Shown: positions 34,426 to 48,524, counted from the first letter of the stretch. The stretch is 64,000 nt of DNA from Agrocybe praecox (GCA_964017145.1 OZ024851.1:2418001-2482000), one strand, 5' to 3'. Made by a program: numbers and translations. The notes: a model not told the origin generated them from the sequence alone.

Positions 34426-36920
34426 TTAGACTCGCTCTACGTATGCCTTCATTTCCTGTTTTAAGAGGTCGGTACGGCTCGGAAAGTGGTTCATGAGCTC
34501 GTTGGTCATGAATTTTTGCTCATGACAATGTTGAAGTAAATCTTCCGACCGTGCAGATAGGGAAAGGAAGAATTTGGCATAACCTAGAAGCAAAAACATG
34601 TCCGTAAATTTGCGATTGTCAGAGTATTCGCTATCTTCCACTCCTAATATCCAGATACCGTGGTGGAAGGCGAGATGACGGGTTAAAAATATTTCGTCAA
34701 AGCCTGATATAAAATCTATCCCGGAGTATGCCTGCCGTTCGATTCCCTCGAAAAAGTATAAAGCGGCCTTTGCATATTCACCACCGCCTAAAGTATACTT
34801 CCCCGGTCTAGCTGGATTTTGTATAAACCTTACAAGACGCAACCAACATTCGTCCAATTTTCCACCAGTCCCGTCGCGCATCATCGACCTGAGATTAAGG
34901 GGATCAATTAGGGAAATCCCCACAGGTATGCTCGAATCGTAAAAGCGAAAGGCAATTTTTCCTACGTCCCGGTGACCTGGAACAAGTAAGTTCGTCCCTA
35001 GATGTACCGCAATACATAGAACTGCAAGGAGGCTGACATTGTCAAAATAAGTAGGTATGCTCGCGCAGAAACGCTTATCAAGCTCATCCTCGTGCTGTTG
35101 TTTTATTGGTGCCCATCTTAAATCCTGAGGTACCTGAAAGCGTCGATTAGAAAACTGTGAATTAAGAGGGGCCACGAAGAAAATACAAATACCATGTGGG
35201 TAAAAAATGGTAAAAGATTATACCACACAAAGAATTGTAGTCCACGATCCTTTGTAGTTGCCAAATGTTGAGAAAGTATTGCAGGGGAGAGAGACGAAGC
35301 CGCGTTGATTAGCTCTATTGAACTTCTACAGAGTTCGAAATTTTTCCGGATGAAATTAATGACGACCCCAATTGGAGGAAATCTGGTTCCTGATGGAATG
35401 TTGTCTAATGTGGGAAATCGAATCATTAATTCTAAACCACGCACCATTTTCCAGCATATGTAGATTAGAGGGATTGACATAATGAAGAATATTTGCAACA
35501 TGTCGTGTCCTATAAATCTCGATGTCAATGAAATACTGCTTAGACCGCGCTGGATCCAGTAAGAAGTCGTGAAGTGAAGCGTGTAGAATCTGAAGCTTGA
35601 GCTTTCGACTCCCGATCTCTCGGATTGAAACAATTGCTCCAAGATCACAAAATAACAGCTCGAGCTCCTCCGGCAGAATCCCCAAATACCGGCATATATC
35701 AAACTCGTCCACATAATATCCATCTGGTACGCCAAGTGAATAAATACTGAGAGCGTACAGGACTTGATTGACGTCGTCCGCGGTGGAGAGAATAGTTCGA
35801 TACATCTCATCTAATTGTGCAAACGGCAAGTCACCCTGAGCTGGTCGGAGGTTCATTACGGTGTCGAGCCGGAGATGGGGTAGATGCCGAATGGATTTTA
35901 CATATCTGATGACTGTCGCCGCAAAGATAAACTGTCCGGATGCTTTTTCGACAAGGGATTCCAACGATTCTGGACTGGGCCACACCTCGGGGATCAGCGT
36001 TTTGAAGGGATGCGTCATCCTAATTTCCCCAAAGCTGTTTGTAAGGAATTTAAAGATGTCTTCATCAGGCTCATAAGTGTCGTCTAGATATAGCCGTGTA
36101 AAGAGTCCCATCATTCCTTCTGAGGTGAAGGCGACATGTATATTGTGTTCCGGTCGGCTGGCGATGAAAAATAATATGGGTAGTTTGAAATTTCGTACGG
36201 CAGTGGATATGGTTTGTATAATGTCCTGTTGTGATTCCTCATTGAGACATTCATCTAGGCCATCGATTACAATCACACGATATAATCCAGGGGGCCATGA
36301 AGTACCCGCATTGCAGATGTTATTTAGAGGTTGTGCGATTAGCTGAGTAAATTGGTGTCGCAAATTTCTTGTGAAAATGAGGGGATCGGCGTCAATCACA
36401 GAGATGATTTCGTTCTGTACCGCCGGGAACAGGCGCCAGATCTGGTAGGCGAGTGTTGCAACGAGTGCGCCTGCGTGATTTCTACTGCTATCTGATTTTC
36501 CAAAGAAAAAGCTTGCAATGACGAGGTCCTTCAGAAGGCACAGTTCAATAAAGCTCTGCGCGATGGCGGATTTGCCTGCACCTGCGGCCCCCGTAAGCCA
36601 CATCACAAACTTGTCCTTCGTTTCGGAGTCACAGCGCTGGATCCAGCTCATGATCTCTTCGAGCACCGCAACACGTGTATTAGGGTGGCATTTTGGAGGA
36701 TCAAAACGTGCTGCAGAGTCGTGGAACGCGCTAGGTGCGACCGCATCCGTCAGGATGTCAAGTGATGCTTCATAAGAATGTATGAGGGTAAAGCCGATTC
36801 AAGTTCTTATAGTGACGCACCTTTCCGCCCATTGCCTCCGTTTACATTTACGAAATTTCCCCCAAATACATTCACATTTCCCCCATTAAACATTGCATGT
36901 TGATGAGCATTTCCAGACAT
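34426..36920 (-). CDS. NACHT-domain NTPase, copy C
   Basis: Four exons: 36920-36821, 36767-35445, 35389-35193 and 35133-34426, giving 775 residues. Walker A reads GAAGAGKSA and Walker B RVIVIDGLDEC. The exon 2 donor is GTGCGT rather than GTGAGT but still fits. The protein ends at YVERV because the GAA codon that follows in A is TAA here (34426-34428). The remaining sequence past the stop still resembles A, so the stop is a recent nonsense change. The two hydrophobic stretches (FFVWYNLLPFFTHM; SLLAVLCIAVHLG) are kept. Its upstream module leads directly to an F-box gene remnant. Confidence 0.85.
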
Positions 36921-37024
36921 TGCTACTGTTCCAATGCGAGCGGAAGAAGTTTTCTAGAAGTTAGACCGAACCTCCGAAGCAGAATGATCACGGAGGATAG
37001 AGGAGAGGTGTCTCCTAGGGCTCC

Positions 37025-37034
37025 TTTATATAAA
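37025..37034 (-). promoter_or_regulatory. TATA box of NACHT copy C
   Basis: TTTATATAAA palindrome about 105 nt upstream of the ATG at 36920. Confidence 0.65.
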
Positions 37035-38245
37035 CCCACGACACAGCCATGGACCCAATGCGACTTATAATTAAACACCACGATGAGCTATATTCACATG
37101 CATGGTTAGACAAACATTCCACTTTTCGTATAAGACGTCCATCATTGAAAAGCCTTCGATTAAGCTCCAATGAGTCTCGAGAAGGTTCAAGGCTTCGAAG
37201 GATGCCGCAAATTCATGCATAGAAACAAATATTGTGCAATACAGAGTCCATTCCAGAGCGGAAATTCAGAGCGCGCATCGCATCCGAATGCAACAAGTCG
37301 CACTTCGCTTCCTGCAGTAATCCCATTCAATCCATCAAACCAACATCGAGCACCGAAACCCAAAAAGACAAGAACACCCTGATATTCACGATCATTTGAC
37401 GATGACAAAGAGCCTTGGAACCATTCAAGGGACATGAATCATTTTGGTCCATTACAAGCACAGAAGTGCTCGTGAAGTCCAAGGTAGTGCATCAAGAGCT
37501 GAACATAAGAAAGCGGAAAACAAAATGAAGACGAGGCCTGAAAGAAATGAACGTCCGCGCCTGCACTGTCCAACCAGATTAGAGCCAATTCACTCCCAGC
37601 GTCGCCCCCTAATTGGATCCGTCTCAGCCTTCTGTCCATCTCAGCCTTTCATTCACTTCAGTCGACGCAGGCCATCCATCCATCTCCTACATTCAACTCT
37701 ACGCACTTCAACATTCGCATTCATCCGTCCTTTCATATCTCCCTCCACCTCTTGGTCCATCTTTTGTCCGTGTACGAGTACGAACGACATCCAACTCCTA
37801 ACCCTCCACCGTCCCTAGCGCATTCGATGAATACGTATCCAACCACCAAGAGGTTCGATCCAGATTACAGAAAAAAAGAGTCGCGAACCGAAACAGTTGG
37901 AGGCTTCCGGGAACAAAATCGTCGATCCAGAATAAATAGTCTGACCCAGAAGACAGTTCGAAGCTTCTGAGGACACGAATCGCGTGATATTTTTCAAAGA
38001 GCGAGTTCAGAGTAGCCACATTGTGAAAGTCCAGAGAGAAATCGCAGAACAAAGCCAGAGATACGTCTGTTGGGTGCAAAAATAGATGCTCTGGCAAGTT
38101 TGGATTCGGCGCCATTTGCCATAAATAACCGGGAGGCTGAGATTCAATTCCATATGATGGAATCACATGGATACATATTATACTAATTACTTTCCCTGAA
38201 TCCGTATTACTTCACCTCCTTACAATCACTACAGCGTCAAGTTCT
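37035..38245 (-). repeat. Upstream module of NACHT copy C (inverted relative to D)
   Basis: It corresponds in reverse to 54640-55921 plus the flank of copy D. The stretch GAGTTCAGAGTAGCCACATTG and the following 100 bases (38003 on) match the complement of 54750-54860. About 60 bp near 38110-38180 (containing GATTCAATTCCATATGATGG) are found only here. Confidence 0.75.
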
Positions 38246-38249
38246 TCAA

Positions 38250-38460
38250 ATGATGGCTGATAAGCATACGGATGCGATGGATGTTAGGGAGCTCCTCCTT
38301 GCGTTGAGCGCTAAACTCAACGGTCAGAGAGATGCTACTAGACACTTGAGAAGTTGCTTCGAGTCCCAGACAAATAACTATACTTTATGATTGAGGCTTT
38401 TCATTCTTAAAGGCGAGGTGTTCGCTGTATCACATACCCACAGCAAGGCAATGTTGGGAC
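38250..38460 (+). pseudogene. Truncated 5' end of an F-box gene
   Basis: It matches the inverted sequence 54420-54632, which holds exons 1 and 2 of the intact F-box gene. It encodes MADKHTDAMDVRELLLALSA and onward, close to MTDKHPDAIEIRELLLALSA of the intact gene. The exon 1 donor GGTACT has become GACACT, and similarity stops near 38455 before exon 3. With no F-box it cannot be functional. Confidence 0.75.
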
Positions 38461-39080
38461 CACAAGAGATACATATTATAATTACTTATATGATGACTTA
38501 GACAGCCCGGGAAGTCAATATCAACTTCTTTAAAAGCTTCCTGGACATTTTCCACGGCATCAATCCTTATGTCGAAGGTTTGATCACACAAAGGCCGATG
38601 CCATTGGACGAAATATCAGCACTATTCAAATACGCCAATCAAATATAGCATTTCCCCCTTTATCGGAGTCATGAGGTGGCTGTAGACCGGGCTGTTCGTT
38701 TTGTCCCTCTTGCTCTACAGTTGAAAATTTAATCTTAAAACATTCAAAGGCAAAAGCGGTGGAAACAATCCTGTTTTGTGGTCAAGATGGCCGCTCTTGT
38801 CCGAGGTACGTTTGAATAAAAAATATTCTTCGAGACGTTCCGATTCTATAGATAATTTACCGCTGTGCGAAGTTATGTTACTCTCCAGGCACCACGTATC
38901 ACTGGTAATTAAAGCTCGCAGGCGGTCCTGGGATAGTTCATGGTATATATGGCTCACAGTTTTGTCAAGTGGGGTGCTAGATAAACCCTCGACGTTTAAC
39001 GGGTTCATCGTTCCCCTGTGCCTGCGATTCATCCTCGAACATTCGCTACATCGTTGACTTGGCTCAGGAGAAGCGACAAA
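38461..39080. other. Intergenic with a short coding-like fragment
   Basis: At 38502-38648 (+) a frame reads REVNINFFKSFLDIFHGINP and ends in TAG; I do not recognise it. The rest is the MFS gene promoter region, with TATATA at 38944-38950 as a possible TATA box. Confidence 0.4.
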
Positions 39081-41986
39081 ATGTCTGGAGAAGCCCCCGG
39101 AGATTTAGAGAGTGTGGAGAAACACTCGTCCGTCACAGTTACAGGCATACCGTCTGAGTCGATAGACATATACACCATGCATGAGAAACGAGCAGGTCGT
39201 CTCGTGTTGGATCCAGCGTGAGTGACCAGAAGCTTTACATTTCTTTCAATTTTCCAATTTTCTCGCAATAATTACTGCGACACTACTCCGTTTTCAGCGA
39301 AGCTCGAGAAGAATTCGGTGACGAAATAGCATCCAAGCTCAAGCTATCGCCTGATGGAAGATATGTCCTCTGGCCGCAGCCTACAGACGATCCGAACGAT
39401 CCGCAAAACGTACGTGCCACCTGAACGTTTGCTGGCCTTAGCTCATTTACGCTTTGATTGCCCGATTTGACTGATTATCCTATCAGTGGAGTGACAGAAA
39501 GAAGAATTTTCAGCTCTTCATCGTCATCCTTGCTTCTATTATTCCAGATTTTGATTCAGGCATAGGTGTGTACTCTATGATATCTTCATTTCATTCTACT
39601 GGCTTCCGATGTTCTGTTACACAATAACCTTTTGTTCTTTTTGTCATGTCACCCTAGGAATCGCGTCTCTGTTCGCACTTTCACGACAATACCACACCAC
39701 GACTGGAGTGATAAACGATTTGACTACGAAGTACGTCAAACTTCCAACCTCGATATTTGATGATGGTAAAGTAAATATACTACTGGCTCTAGTTGGAGCA
39801 TATTTTTAGTAGGTGCGTACTTCCCAGCCCGCTTTTTATATCATTTTCAAATCCACTCCATATCCATTCTACGTTTCATCCCATCTCATTTGTTACTACT
39901 TTAGGATGGGGTGGGATTCTCTTCGTCATGTTCATGCGTCGATATGGACGTCTGTCCACACTATTCTGGACACAGGTATACGTATCGTCTAATATAGACC
40001 CCGTGTTACAAGCTGACAATCTTCCAATTTTCTGCTAGCTTCTTTCCTTAGGGTTCCTTGTAGGCGCCACATTTGCGCCTACCTTGAAGGTCTTTGCGGC
40101 CATGCGTTGTCTCACGGCGTTCTTTGGGTAAGCACACCCCATGAAACGCCTACTACAATGTCTGACAGAAAATGTTCCCTAGGACCTGTGCTCAAGTCAC
40201 GGTAGGTGGTCGCCTTGCTTCGGGTTGGAAGCCGTTTGTCAAATTTGCTTGTCTGCGTCAACAGGGTCTATATACGATCACCGACTTGTTCCCATTCCAC
40301 CTTCAAGCACGTAAAGTAAGCTCACACTTATCATTCTTTTCGACCATGTTAAAATATCATTCTATTTCAATCTTTTCAGATAAACATCTGGACAATGGCA
40401 GTCATCCTCTCTCCCCACTTATCGCCTTTCCTTTTTGGATTCTTAATCGCAAGAGCCTCTTGGAGATGGGCATATGGAATCGGATGCATTTACTCCCTGA
40501 TTGTTCTTTTGCTCATTATCTTTTTCTTGGATGAATCGTACGTGATGGCCTTAATAATTTATTCAATAATTTCCCTTACGGGTCCAAACTAATTTTCTTG
40601 AACCTAACGCAAGGTTGTACATTCGACAAGCCAACAGTGACAGCCTGCCAAGGGCTTTGAAGGCAAACATTGGCAACCGAGTTGTACAAAGATTTAAAGA
40701 TATTTTGGGCGTTAATGGTGTGCTAAACGCCAAGGCGGATCCACCTTGGCGAGAGGTCCTCGTGGCTCCTTTGAGGATAGTTTGGCGCCCGCATATTTTT
40801 CTGATTCTCGTCTTCGAAGTACGTCGTCCTCCTCTTTTTTTACTCGTGTACTACTATCCTGTGAAAAGGCCCTCGTCTTCGGCTTCAGTATCGGAATAAA
40901 CGTAAGCTATACAGACTATGCTACATGAACCAATGTCCAGTCGACTAAAGAACCCTCGCAAATTCATTAGGTCACTATCACCGTTTTTCTACAAAGTCCC
41001 CCTCCCTTCGGTTTTGGACTAAGTACGACTGTCGTTTCCGGGATCTACGCGACTCCTGTGGTTTGTTATTTTATTAGTATTATCTTTTTCAGTCGTGCTC
41101 TCTACTGACCTTATTGTCATTTGCATTTAGGTGGCTGTCGTTATAGGAGAGATTCTCGGACGCTACGTCAATGACTATTTCATGAACCAAAAAATTAAAC
41201 ACAACAACGGTGTTTTTGAGGCTGAAGCGAGACTATGGTGCGTTATTCAATGAAGTAGCATAGAATGGCACTCATGTACCAATTCTTCACTATTGAAGGA
41301 CGTGTTACATTGGAGTCCTGCTCTATATCTGCGGATTCGTCATTTTAGGTAGCGCTCTACAGAACCACCTGAGTATAGCGGCCGTTGTTATTGGCTGGGG
41401 CGTTGCTCAATTGGCGGTGTTGGTGATTACGGTCCCTGTTTGTGAGTTGGCAGGAGATTTGGCGCCATGACATTCAAAGCAGGCTGATACTTTGCCCATC
41501 CAGATGCCTACTGCAGTGATTGTTTCCCTCATGAACAAGTCAGTGTCGCTGTGAACTACTTTATACGATCATCTCAATGATCTATTGATGATAGGGAGAA
41601 ATAAGTGGCTTGTTAAACTTGGTTCGAGTCCTTGGAGGTAAGTTGAGAGTCATCGGGGTGATAATCGTAGTCCACTGAATAAGGCATATTATCCAGGCTT
41701 TAGTGTTTCTTTCTATCAAGTACCATGGGCGGAGAAAAACGGTGCCCTGCAAACCATGGGTTGTGAAACAGCGTTAGTGGTCCATCTTGCGCAGTCAATC
41801 ATAGACGCTTCTAATATATACTAGTATCGTCGCAGGTTGTTTCCTCCTCGTTGTCCCCTTTCTTCAATGGAAAGGACGTTTCTTGCGAGTGAGTTTCCAG
41901 CGCATGTCTGATGATTGATCATTGGATTTTCCTAATTGTGTACAAATATTACCTCCCCACAGGCCAAGTTTTCGACTAAGCATTAG
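39081..41986 (+). CDS. Major facilitator superfamily transporter (DHA1-like)
   Basis: About 500 residues from many exons with GT-AG introns of 45-75 nt; I could join all of them in frame from ATG 39081 to TAG 41984-41986. The N-terminus is cytosolic and charged and contains DDPNDPQNWSDRKKNFQL, the NDPQNW-type start of the first helix common in fungal drug:H+ antiporter-1 proteins. After it come hydrophobic helices, with GWGGILFVMFMRRYGRLSTL around helix 2 and loop 2-3, and GEISGLLNLVRVLGGFSVSF near the end. Fungal relatives export drugs or small metabolites across the plasma membrane; the substrate cannot be told. It is convergent with glutamate decarboxylase, ending only 60 bp from it. The small intron just after T-N-W-S-I is bracketed by two short exons and is easily mis-modelled. 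Confidence 0.85.
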
Positions 41987-42046
41987 CATATGCCAAATAT
42001 CACCTACATAACAGTTACTTGAATTTTCATAGACATTTCATTACGG

Positions 42047-44396
42047 TCAGCATTGACGCGAAAATCCAACTTGTTCCTTTGGCTCGGTATCAGCTTGGGC
42101 ATCTCCGAAGTTCATTTTGTCTGGTCGAGCTTCTTCGTGACCGGGCTTATGTACGCCATCTCCTGCCGTTGCAGCAGCGAATATCTGGCCTTCTCCAGCT
42201 AACGATAATATTAGTAAGTCGGTGAATGCAGTATAAAATCCGATTCAGAATTGAAATATTACCTTCGAGAGATTCAGTAATGGAGAGGATGTCAACAATA
42301 AGCCTTTCAATGAGGTCTCCACTCAAGGTTTCGCGGACTAGATTGGAGTCAGAGTCAGACTGAATCTAAGGCCCTTTCCCGGAGATATTTTTGACGTACC
42401 AACAACGCGAAGAATCTCGACGTCTTCGGCACCTACGGGAGCCTGAATATAAACGATTGAGCACAAGACGATAATGACCAGAAGTAGCTACTTACACCGT
42501 AATTAGGCACGATCCACCCTTTCGTCCTGAGCAACGTCTAAAATATGTTATCAATGAGACGGACGAGATGGACATTGTAATAAATTTGTACCGACCTGAA
42601 TCCATTCCTGCTTGACGTTAGGGTTTTCTTTTTTGAAATCGTCGGATAATCTGGGTGGTCTCTAGTCAGAATCGGGGTAAAGCACTAATAAAAAATTTCT
42701 CTATACCGGAAAGCGACGACGGGGAGACCAGCATGGTACCTTTCAGGATCATCTTCATGAAGCCCAGTGCGTGTGTTATTTGGATCTGGGATGTGAATAT
42801 TGCTTAGGACCTGTGTAAGTGGAGTCATTAACCCAATCAGAAAAGTGTCAGTGAAATCTACCTTGAAGTATGTTCTCTCTAGTGCCCTTGAAAGCATCCG
42901 TGCATTTTTAAGATCTTTATAGGCAATTTTTTTATATCCATCAAAACCAAGATTGAGGAAGTTAAACATCTGCGCGATGATAGGGGCGGCAGGCTTGGAA
43001 AAGTTTCTAGAGTAGAATTTCATAAGAATAGTTGAGAAATGAACTGAGAGGCTCACAGTGTAAACGAGTACTCGGTACTTCCAAGGTAATCTAACGATTT
43101 ATTATCAGTGACATTTCCACCGAAAATATTCCTGCCAAAACTCACGAAGCTCAAAGATGAGGTCACGGTGCAAGTAATTCTCATCACGCCAAAGCACCCA
43201 TCCTAAACCAGCATACACGAGACCGAATTTATGACCAGAAGTGTTGATTGATACGACGCGAGAAACCTCAAAGTTCCACTTCAGATGAGGGTGGGCAAAG
43301 GGAGCAATGAATGCCCCAGAAGCACCATCGACATGTATTGGGATGTCAAGTCCTGTACGTGCTTGAAGGTCGTCCACTGTAGGATATTTAGTGAGAAAGA
43401 AGATTGCTCAAAAAAACACATCATATACTGACGCAAATCGCTCATGAGCTTGACATTCTCATAATGTCCGGTATATGTGCTTCCTAGGATGACAATAACT
43501 CCAATGGTATTTTCATCAATGAAAGGGATAGCGTCATGAGGATCCATGACGAATCCATTCTCTGCCTTGACAGGAACAAGCCGGGTCTCAACATCAAAAT
43601 ATCTTTAAAAATAGTCAATCTATTTTATGGGTAAAAGCTTATAAATTCGTGGGGCTTACCGTGCAAACTTCTCGAGAGCAACCTGCGCATTGGTGCCAAA
43701 GACAATATTGGGATGATAGTGATCCAGTCCAGCTGCCTTGCGCGATTCTTGCCATCTCTTCTTCATGGCGAGACCCCCAAGCATGATAGCTTCCGAAGAT
43801 CCTGCTGTAGCTGTTCCGATAACCTTTCCCTCTTTCGGTGCTTTCCATAGATCTCCTACTGAGGACTGAAGTCAGTAATGCATATTCTTTCGAGTAAAGA
43901 GCAGTAAACGTACACATCGAGATGCAACGATTGTGGATGAGCGATGCAGCGGGATATTCGTCGAGATCGACGATGTTCTTGTTCAAGTTCTCCATGATGA
44001 GTTTATCAGCCTCTTCAGGCATCCAAGTGTGCACGAACCTGATAGGAGAGGGGGAAGTGGGATGAAGATAATATTCGGAGGCTTCATGACAGAGACTTAC
44101 GATGCCAGATTCAACAACGGATTTCCATCTAGGGCAGTCTCATCGTGCAGCAATTGATATGCCGCTTTCGAATTAATCCCAGTCTTTGGCATCTTATACT
44201 TCGGTACATCTGCAGCATCTAAATCGCGTCTCCATGATCCATGATATTTATGCGAGGCTGAGCCCACATGTTTCTTGTGAGAATGCTCTTTGCTTTGTTC
44301 GACGATTTCTTCGGGGTCAACTGTGTGCAAAAGAAAAAGTCAGATCAACGATACAATAGTAATCTTCAATAGCTTACTGTGTCGAGATAAAGACAT
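42047..44396 (-). CDS. gad: Glutamate decarboxylase (PLP-dependent)
   Basis: It converts L-glutamate to GABA and CO2, the first step of the GABA shunt, in the cytosol. The gene starts at ATG 44396 (MSLSRH, then IDPEEIVEQ after the first intron) and ends at TGA 42047 (…EQVGFSRQC), with about a dozen exons. Family marks: [20 protein letters not shown] near the N-terminus, [20 protein letters not shown] (cofactor phosphate region), [11 protein letters not shown] (PLP ring aspartate), and [19 protein letters not shown], whose lysine carries PLP. The C-terminus is extended and polar. No frame break was seen. It is convergent with the MFS gene and downstream of SEC5 on the same strand. In fungi GAD is linked to conidiation, stress and acid tolerance; that is family knowledge. 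Confidence 0.93.
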
Positions 44397-44929
44397 GGCG
44401 GCTGGAGAAGGGTCGCTCAACTGGATTATACCTGGGGATCAGTGTTAAACATACGCATGAGAGCATCTAGGCTTTATAGCGGAATACACCAAATGACGTA
44501 TGCACCAGCATCACATACCCGTCAGGGGTTTACATTACGGTACAAAAGCGCACACAGACAACAAGTCACCGGCTTCGAGCCCTGCGTGGTTTCATACGGG
44601 CGCCATGGCGAGAGATTATTTATGAAAGAGCAGGCCGGATTGTTCTCGAAATAGTGTATTCGGTCACAAACGGCATTAAAGAGACTGAAAAGTGAGATAG
44701 AGTTATGAATAGAAAGGTAGAATTAATACTACGAGTTAATTTTGTCCAATAATCACAGCCATGAGGGATTAAGTCACAATATTCATACGAAGTGTTTCTG
44801 ATGGAAGGGATAAGACATTAGAATAACGAGAGGAAAGAGAGGTTTATTCACATGGGTGGGATAGTCAGACGGGCCGTGCTATACGGTCCAGACTCCGATT
44901 ATGACAAACTCTGGATTGGGTGTGAACAA
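44397..44929. other. Intergenic between gad and SEC5
   Basis: Upstream region of the decarboxylase and 3' region of SEC5. No further gene seen. Confidence 0.5.
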
Positions 44930-47900
44930 TCAAGTAAGGTTGTCCTTTCTCCTGCTATTCTTTTCCTTGCCAAAAGAATCTTTATCCTTCCCTTGTTTGC
45001 GGAAGCACAGGTACTGGAGCCCTGTAACATTTCTCAGTCTACCCAGACCCTTTTGCATGTTTTCAAAGGCAGGCTGGAACACTTTGTCATTCTCGGTGTA
45101 CGCTTTGGAGATCTCCTTGGTGAAAACATGATGGAAAGCAAGTCCTCCGGGAGTGTCTCTCGCAAAGGAAGAAAGAGATTTGTACATGAACGTCATATCC
45201 ATAAGGGCCTGTAAACAGTTAGTATACGTATATAGACAAGAAACTTTGAACCCACCTGGAGAAAACCCCCAGTCCCAAATAAGGTGATTGTTTGGAAACA
45301 CTGCGACGTCGCTTTTGCCATCGCCTCGATCAGGGCATTCATCATCCTATCCAAGAGACTTGGAGCCACCTCATATAATTGCCCGTGAGCTTCTACAAGA
45401 TAGTCTAAGACTTCAGATGTCCAGAAGCGGACTACAAGAAAAGAAATCAGGCCCTCCACCATATTATTTAAAGAAAAGAAAAAAGACGTACCGTTCAAAG
45501 GCGGCGGTGCATTAATCCAATCAAATTTATCTTCAATGATCGCCCTACGTATTTTTCGCTTGATAACTTTCGCCCGCGGTTGAAGGTAAGTTTCAAAAAG
45601 CGTCTTATCGAGTTCATCCACGACACTATTCAAGGTCTATACCACGTATTTAATTTAGGCTCGAGATATATTGCTCAAAGAGGGGAGAAAACGTACGCGA
45701 CGATCCTCCGACAAAGATAGCCCAAAAGAAATTTCCAATTGCTTAATCATCGAAGGAATTGTAGTCTTTCTGAACTGCTGCAAGTTCGACATCATAAGGA
45801 GGATTCGGACACTCTAGAAAAGAACGACAAGAAAGTTAAGGTCAACAAGAGATTCGGAACGACACACAGGAAAAACTTACCCCATCCTTTAGATCCAATG
45901 TTTCTGCCAAATCATACTCAGGTGATAACAAGATACCAGCAGCGGATTTAAAAGAGCATTCTTTGACAATCGGTGCATCGTTGGAAGCAAGGAGCATAAT
46001 CCCATCCAAAAATTTGTAAACTACATCCACAAAGCCTCTCGTAATCTTCGTTATGAGGTTCGAGCGTACCCCTGTTGATTTACCCGGTTTCAATGAACTT
46101 TTTCCTTGAGTTTGTGGAACGTCGCTGTTGTTCGAAACCATTTTATATGCTGCTGTGACCACATGTCTCTGGAAGAGTTCGAATTGGTCAAGGTGCCTAG
46201 TCGTTATCGTCGTTGACTGGGACCACCGAGAACTATACTTTCGATGGACAGTATTCACCAGCCACGTCTCCATGTGGTAGAATATTTTGGCATCTGCTTC
46301 ATGAATGAGCTACGGTATAACAAATTTTAGACGGGACACATACCTCTGACCCAATCGTGCACAAGTACGTCAATAAATCGCCATCTTAAGCTCTCAACTA
46401 AGCTTTTAAGACCACTGGAAATTTCGCTTGATATGTTCAAGGCAGAGAGTTCTCCGGCACATTCTTGAACTTCGAGAAGAAGTTTTTGTAGGTGGTATGC
46501 CGTCAACAAAGAATTAGAATCTGGCGGGAAAAGTGGGGGTATATCGTGCGTATCCGCACTCGCCAGCTTATTGAGAGATGAAGACGAGGAAGAGGAAGAG
46601 AGTTGAGATCTTGACATGACCGCCACCTCAGAGAGCTTGAAGACCTGTGATATCAGCGAAATATATAATTTAACAATCTCGTGGGCCATTGTGCGACATT
46701 GACTAGGGCTGCGCCTTGATCCGGAACTACTGGTATTTGCCTGGAACAACAATCTCTCAATCAGTCTGCATGTCAACGCCATAGGGACGCAACACCTTAC
46801 CTTCCTGTACTTTCCATCTATGAAGTCTTTCGAAACTTTCCAGAAGCTGGGAAGAGAGCTCGATACTGATTCCGAAATTGATTTTACCAGCTCCAGTATT
46901 GCGTTCCAAGCCGGCTCTGCTGGAGATCTCACAACGCCAGAATCTGTATGCCCCGTCTCCAAGCGTAACATGGCCATCCTTAGCTGCGATTTCAGCGAAA
47001 GCTCTAGAGCGTCTACCGGGGAGACATCCTCATTTTCTTTCGAAGATTGTGGTAAAGCTTCTAACAAACGTGCAAGCTCAGTTAACCTGTCTAAAAATTT
47101 GGAAATCATGCATTATACGTACTGTTCACAGCTTTGATCCCCGCTCGATGGGCGGCATCCATTCTTTCCATGATCTGTTTGTGGTGGCTATCAAAGTAAG
47201 TCCAGACAAGTTCGTCATTCGTCTGAAGTTCAACAAGGGTCCTGTGATTGTATTGTTAGTTCATAAAACAGAGACTGTACAGAGCGCGACTAACTCCAGT
47301 GTCTTCTCCTGCTCCTCTACGCTTCTTGAACCATCTTGAAGCTGGTTTAAGAGGACCTTCCTTAATTCTCCCATAGCCTTCTCGACACTTGCCCAGACTT
47401 TATTTAGGATCCTTTTTTGTTGCTGTTGCTGATTTCCATTCGGAGACTTGGGTGATTGATTAAACGAAGAAGACGTAGCAATAGGCAATAGCTGTCCAGG
47501 TCGATTTTCTAACAAATATTTGCCTTTCTTGTAATCTCTGAGAGCAAATTCATATTTCCCCTATAGACCAATGAATATATGCGTTTGAATTTGCATTTTG
47601 GGATGCTTACCGCGTCTATCGATTCCATGATGACGCTGGGCAAGTTGAAGAAAAACTTTGAGCGTTCGAATACGCTCAAAGTAGTACGCAATTTCTGCGC
47701 CTTCGCGGCGGTCTCAAGCACAGGAAGAAATATTTGGTTGGCCTTTCGAGATCCATCTAGAAGGAAAAGATGTAAATATAAGAATATACCAGTTCGAAAC
47801 CTATATACTTCTCAAGTAATCGCGCACAGGTCTCGTGGCATGTTCTGTCTTTGGATCTAGAATGCCAAGTTTCATGTCCTCGTACAATCCTATGAGAGGA

Positions 47901-48524
47901 TAGGTTAAGATGATGACAGTCAGTTCAAAGGAACAGAAAAGACCCACCATCTACAGCGCTTTTCACTACTACGAATCTGTCGAAGCCTTCCTCCACTAAA
48001 GTCCTTAGAGCTTCTTCTCGAGCTTCAATCACGGACTGTAGGTGGGCGATTCCTCGCGAAAGATCGTGATATGTCGCGTTCGGATGCGCGAACGAGAGGT
48101 AAGCAGCTGGCGAAAACGTTTTTGAGGTCAAAAGAACAGACGATTCTAAGAGTATTGGGGTTAGTACTAGTCATGTAAATGAAGAAAATTACGCACTTGT
48201 TTCATTGTCTAGTTCTTTAACACTGCAAGACGTTAGAACCAAGGTGTGTTCACGCAGACATGCAGCTCCATACATACCTTCTGGCGGGCCCAAGTCCCAG
48301 TGGGTCTTCCCTGTCCCTATCCCTATCACCCGATGGAGACAACATCGCAGAAGGGTCCGTCACGTCCTCGTCGAGTTCGTAGTCCACTTCTTCCCATTTC
48401 CTGAAAATAATTGGTCAAGTACGTATACCAATAGTTCGAGAAAAACGTACGATGGGTTTAAAGAACCGATTTGATAAGCTTTCAAGAGGGTCGCTTCGTC
48501 AATATTGAAGTCAAGGGGGGGCAT
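44930..48524 (-). CDS. SEC5: Exocyst complex component Sec5
   Basis: A subunit of the octameric exocyst that tethers secretory vesicles at the plasma membrane, important for hyphal tip growth. It starts at 48524 (MPPLDFNIDEATLLKAYQIG then SLNP and KWEEVDYELDED), and ends at 44930 with a Lys-rich tail (GKDKDSFGKEKNSRRKDNLT). Characteristic stretches: SFAHPNATYHDLSRGIAHLQ, EEGFDRFVVVKSAVDG, KLRTTLSVFERSKFFFNLPS and KYEFALRDYKKGKYLLENRP. The middle has polar low-complexity runs (NQQQQQK; SSSSSSSLNKL). There are over ten exons with introns of 50-70 nt. It lies on the same strand as gad and PRP3. No break was seen. The order of conserved blocks fits Sec5 rather than another exocyst subunit. Confidence 0.9.
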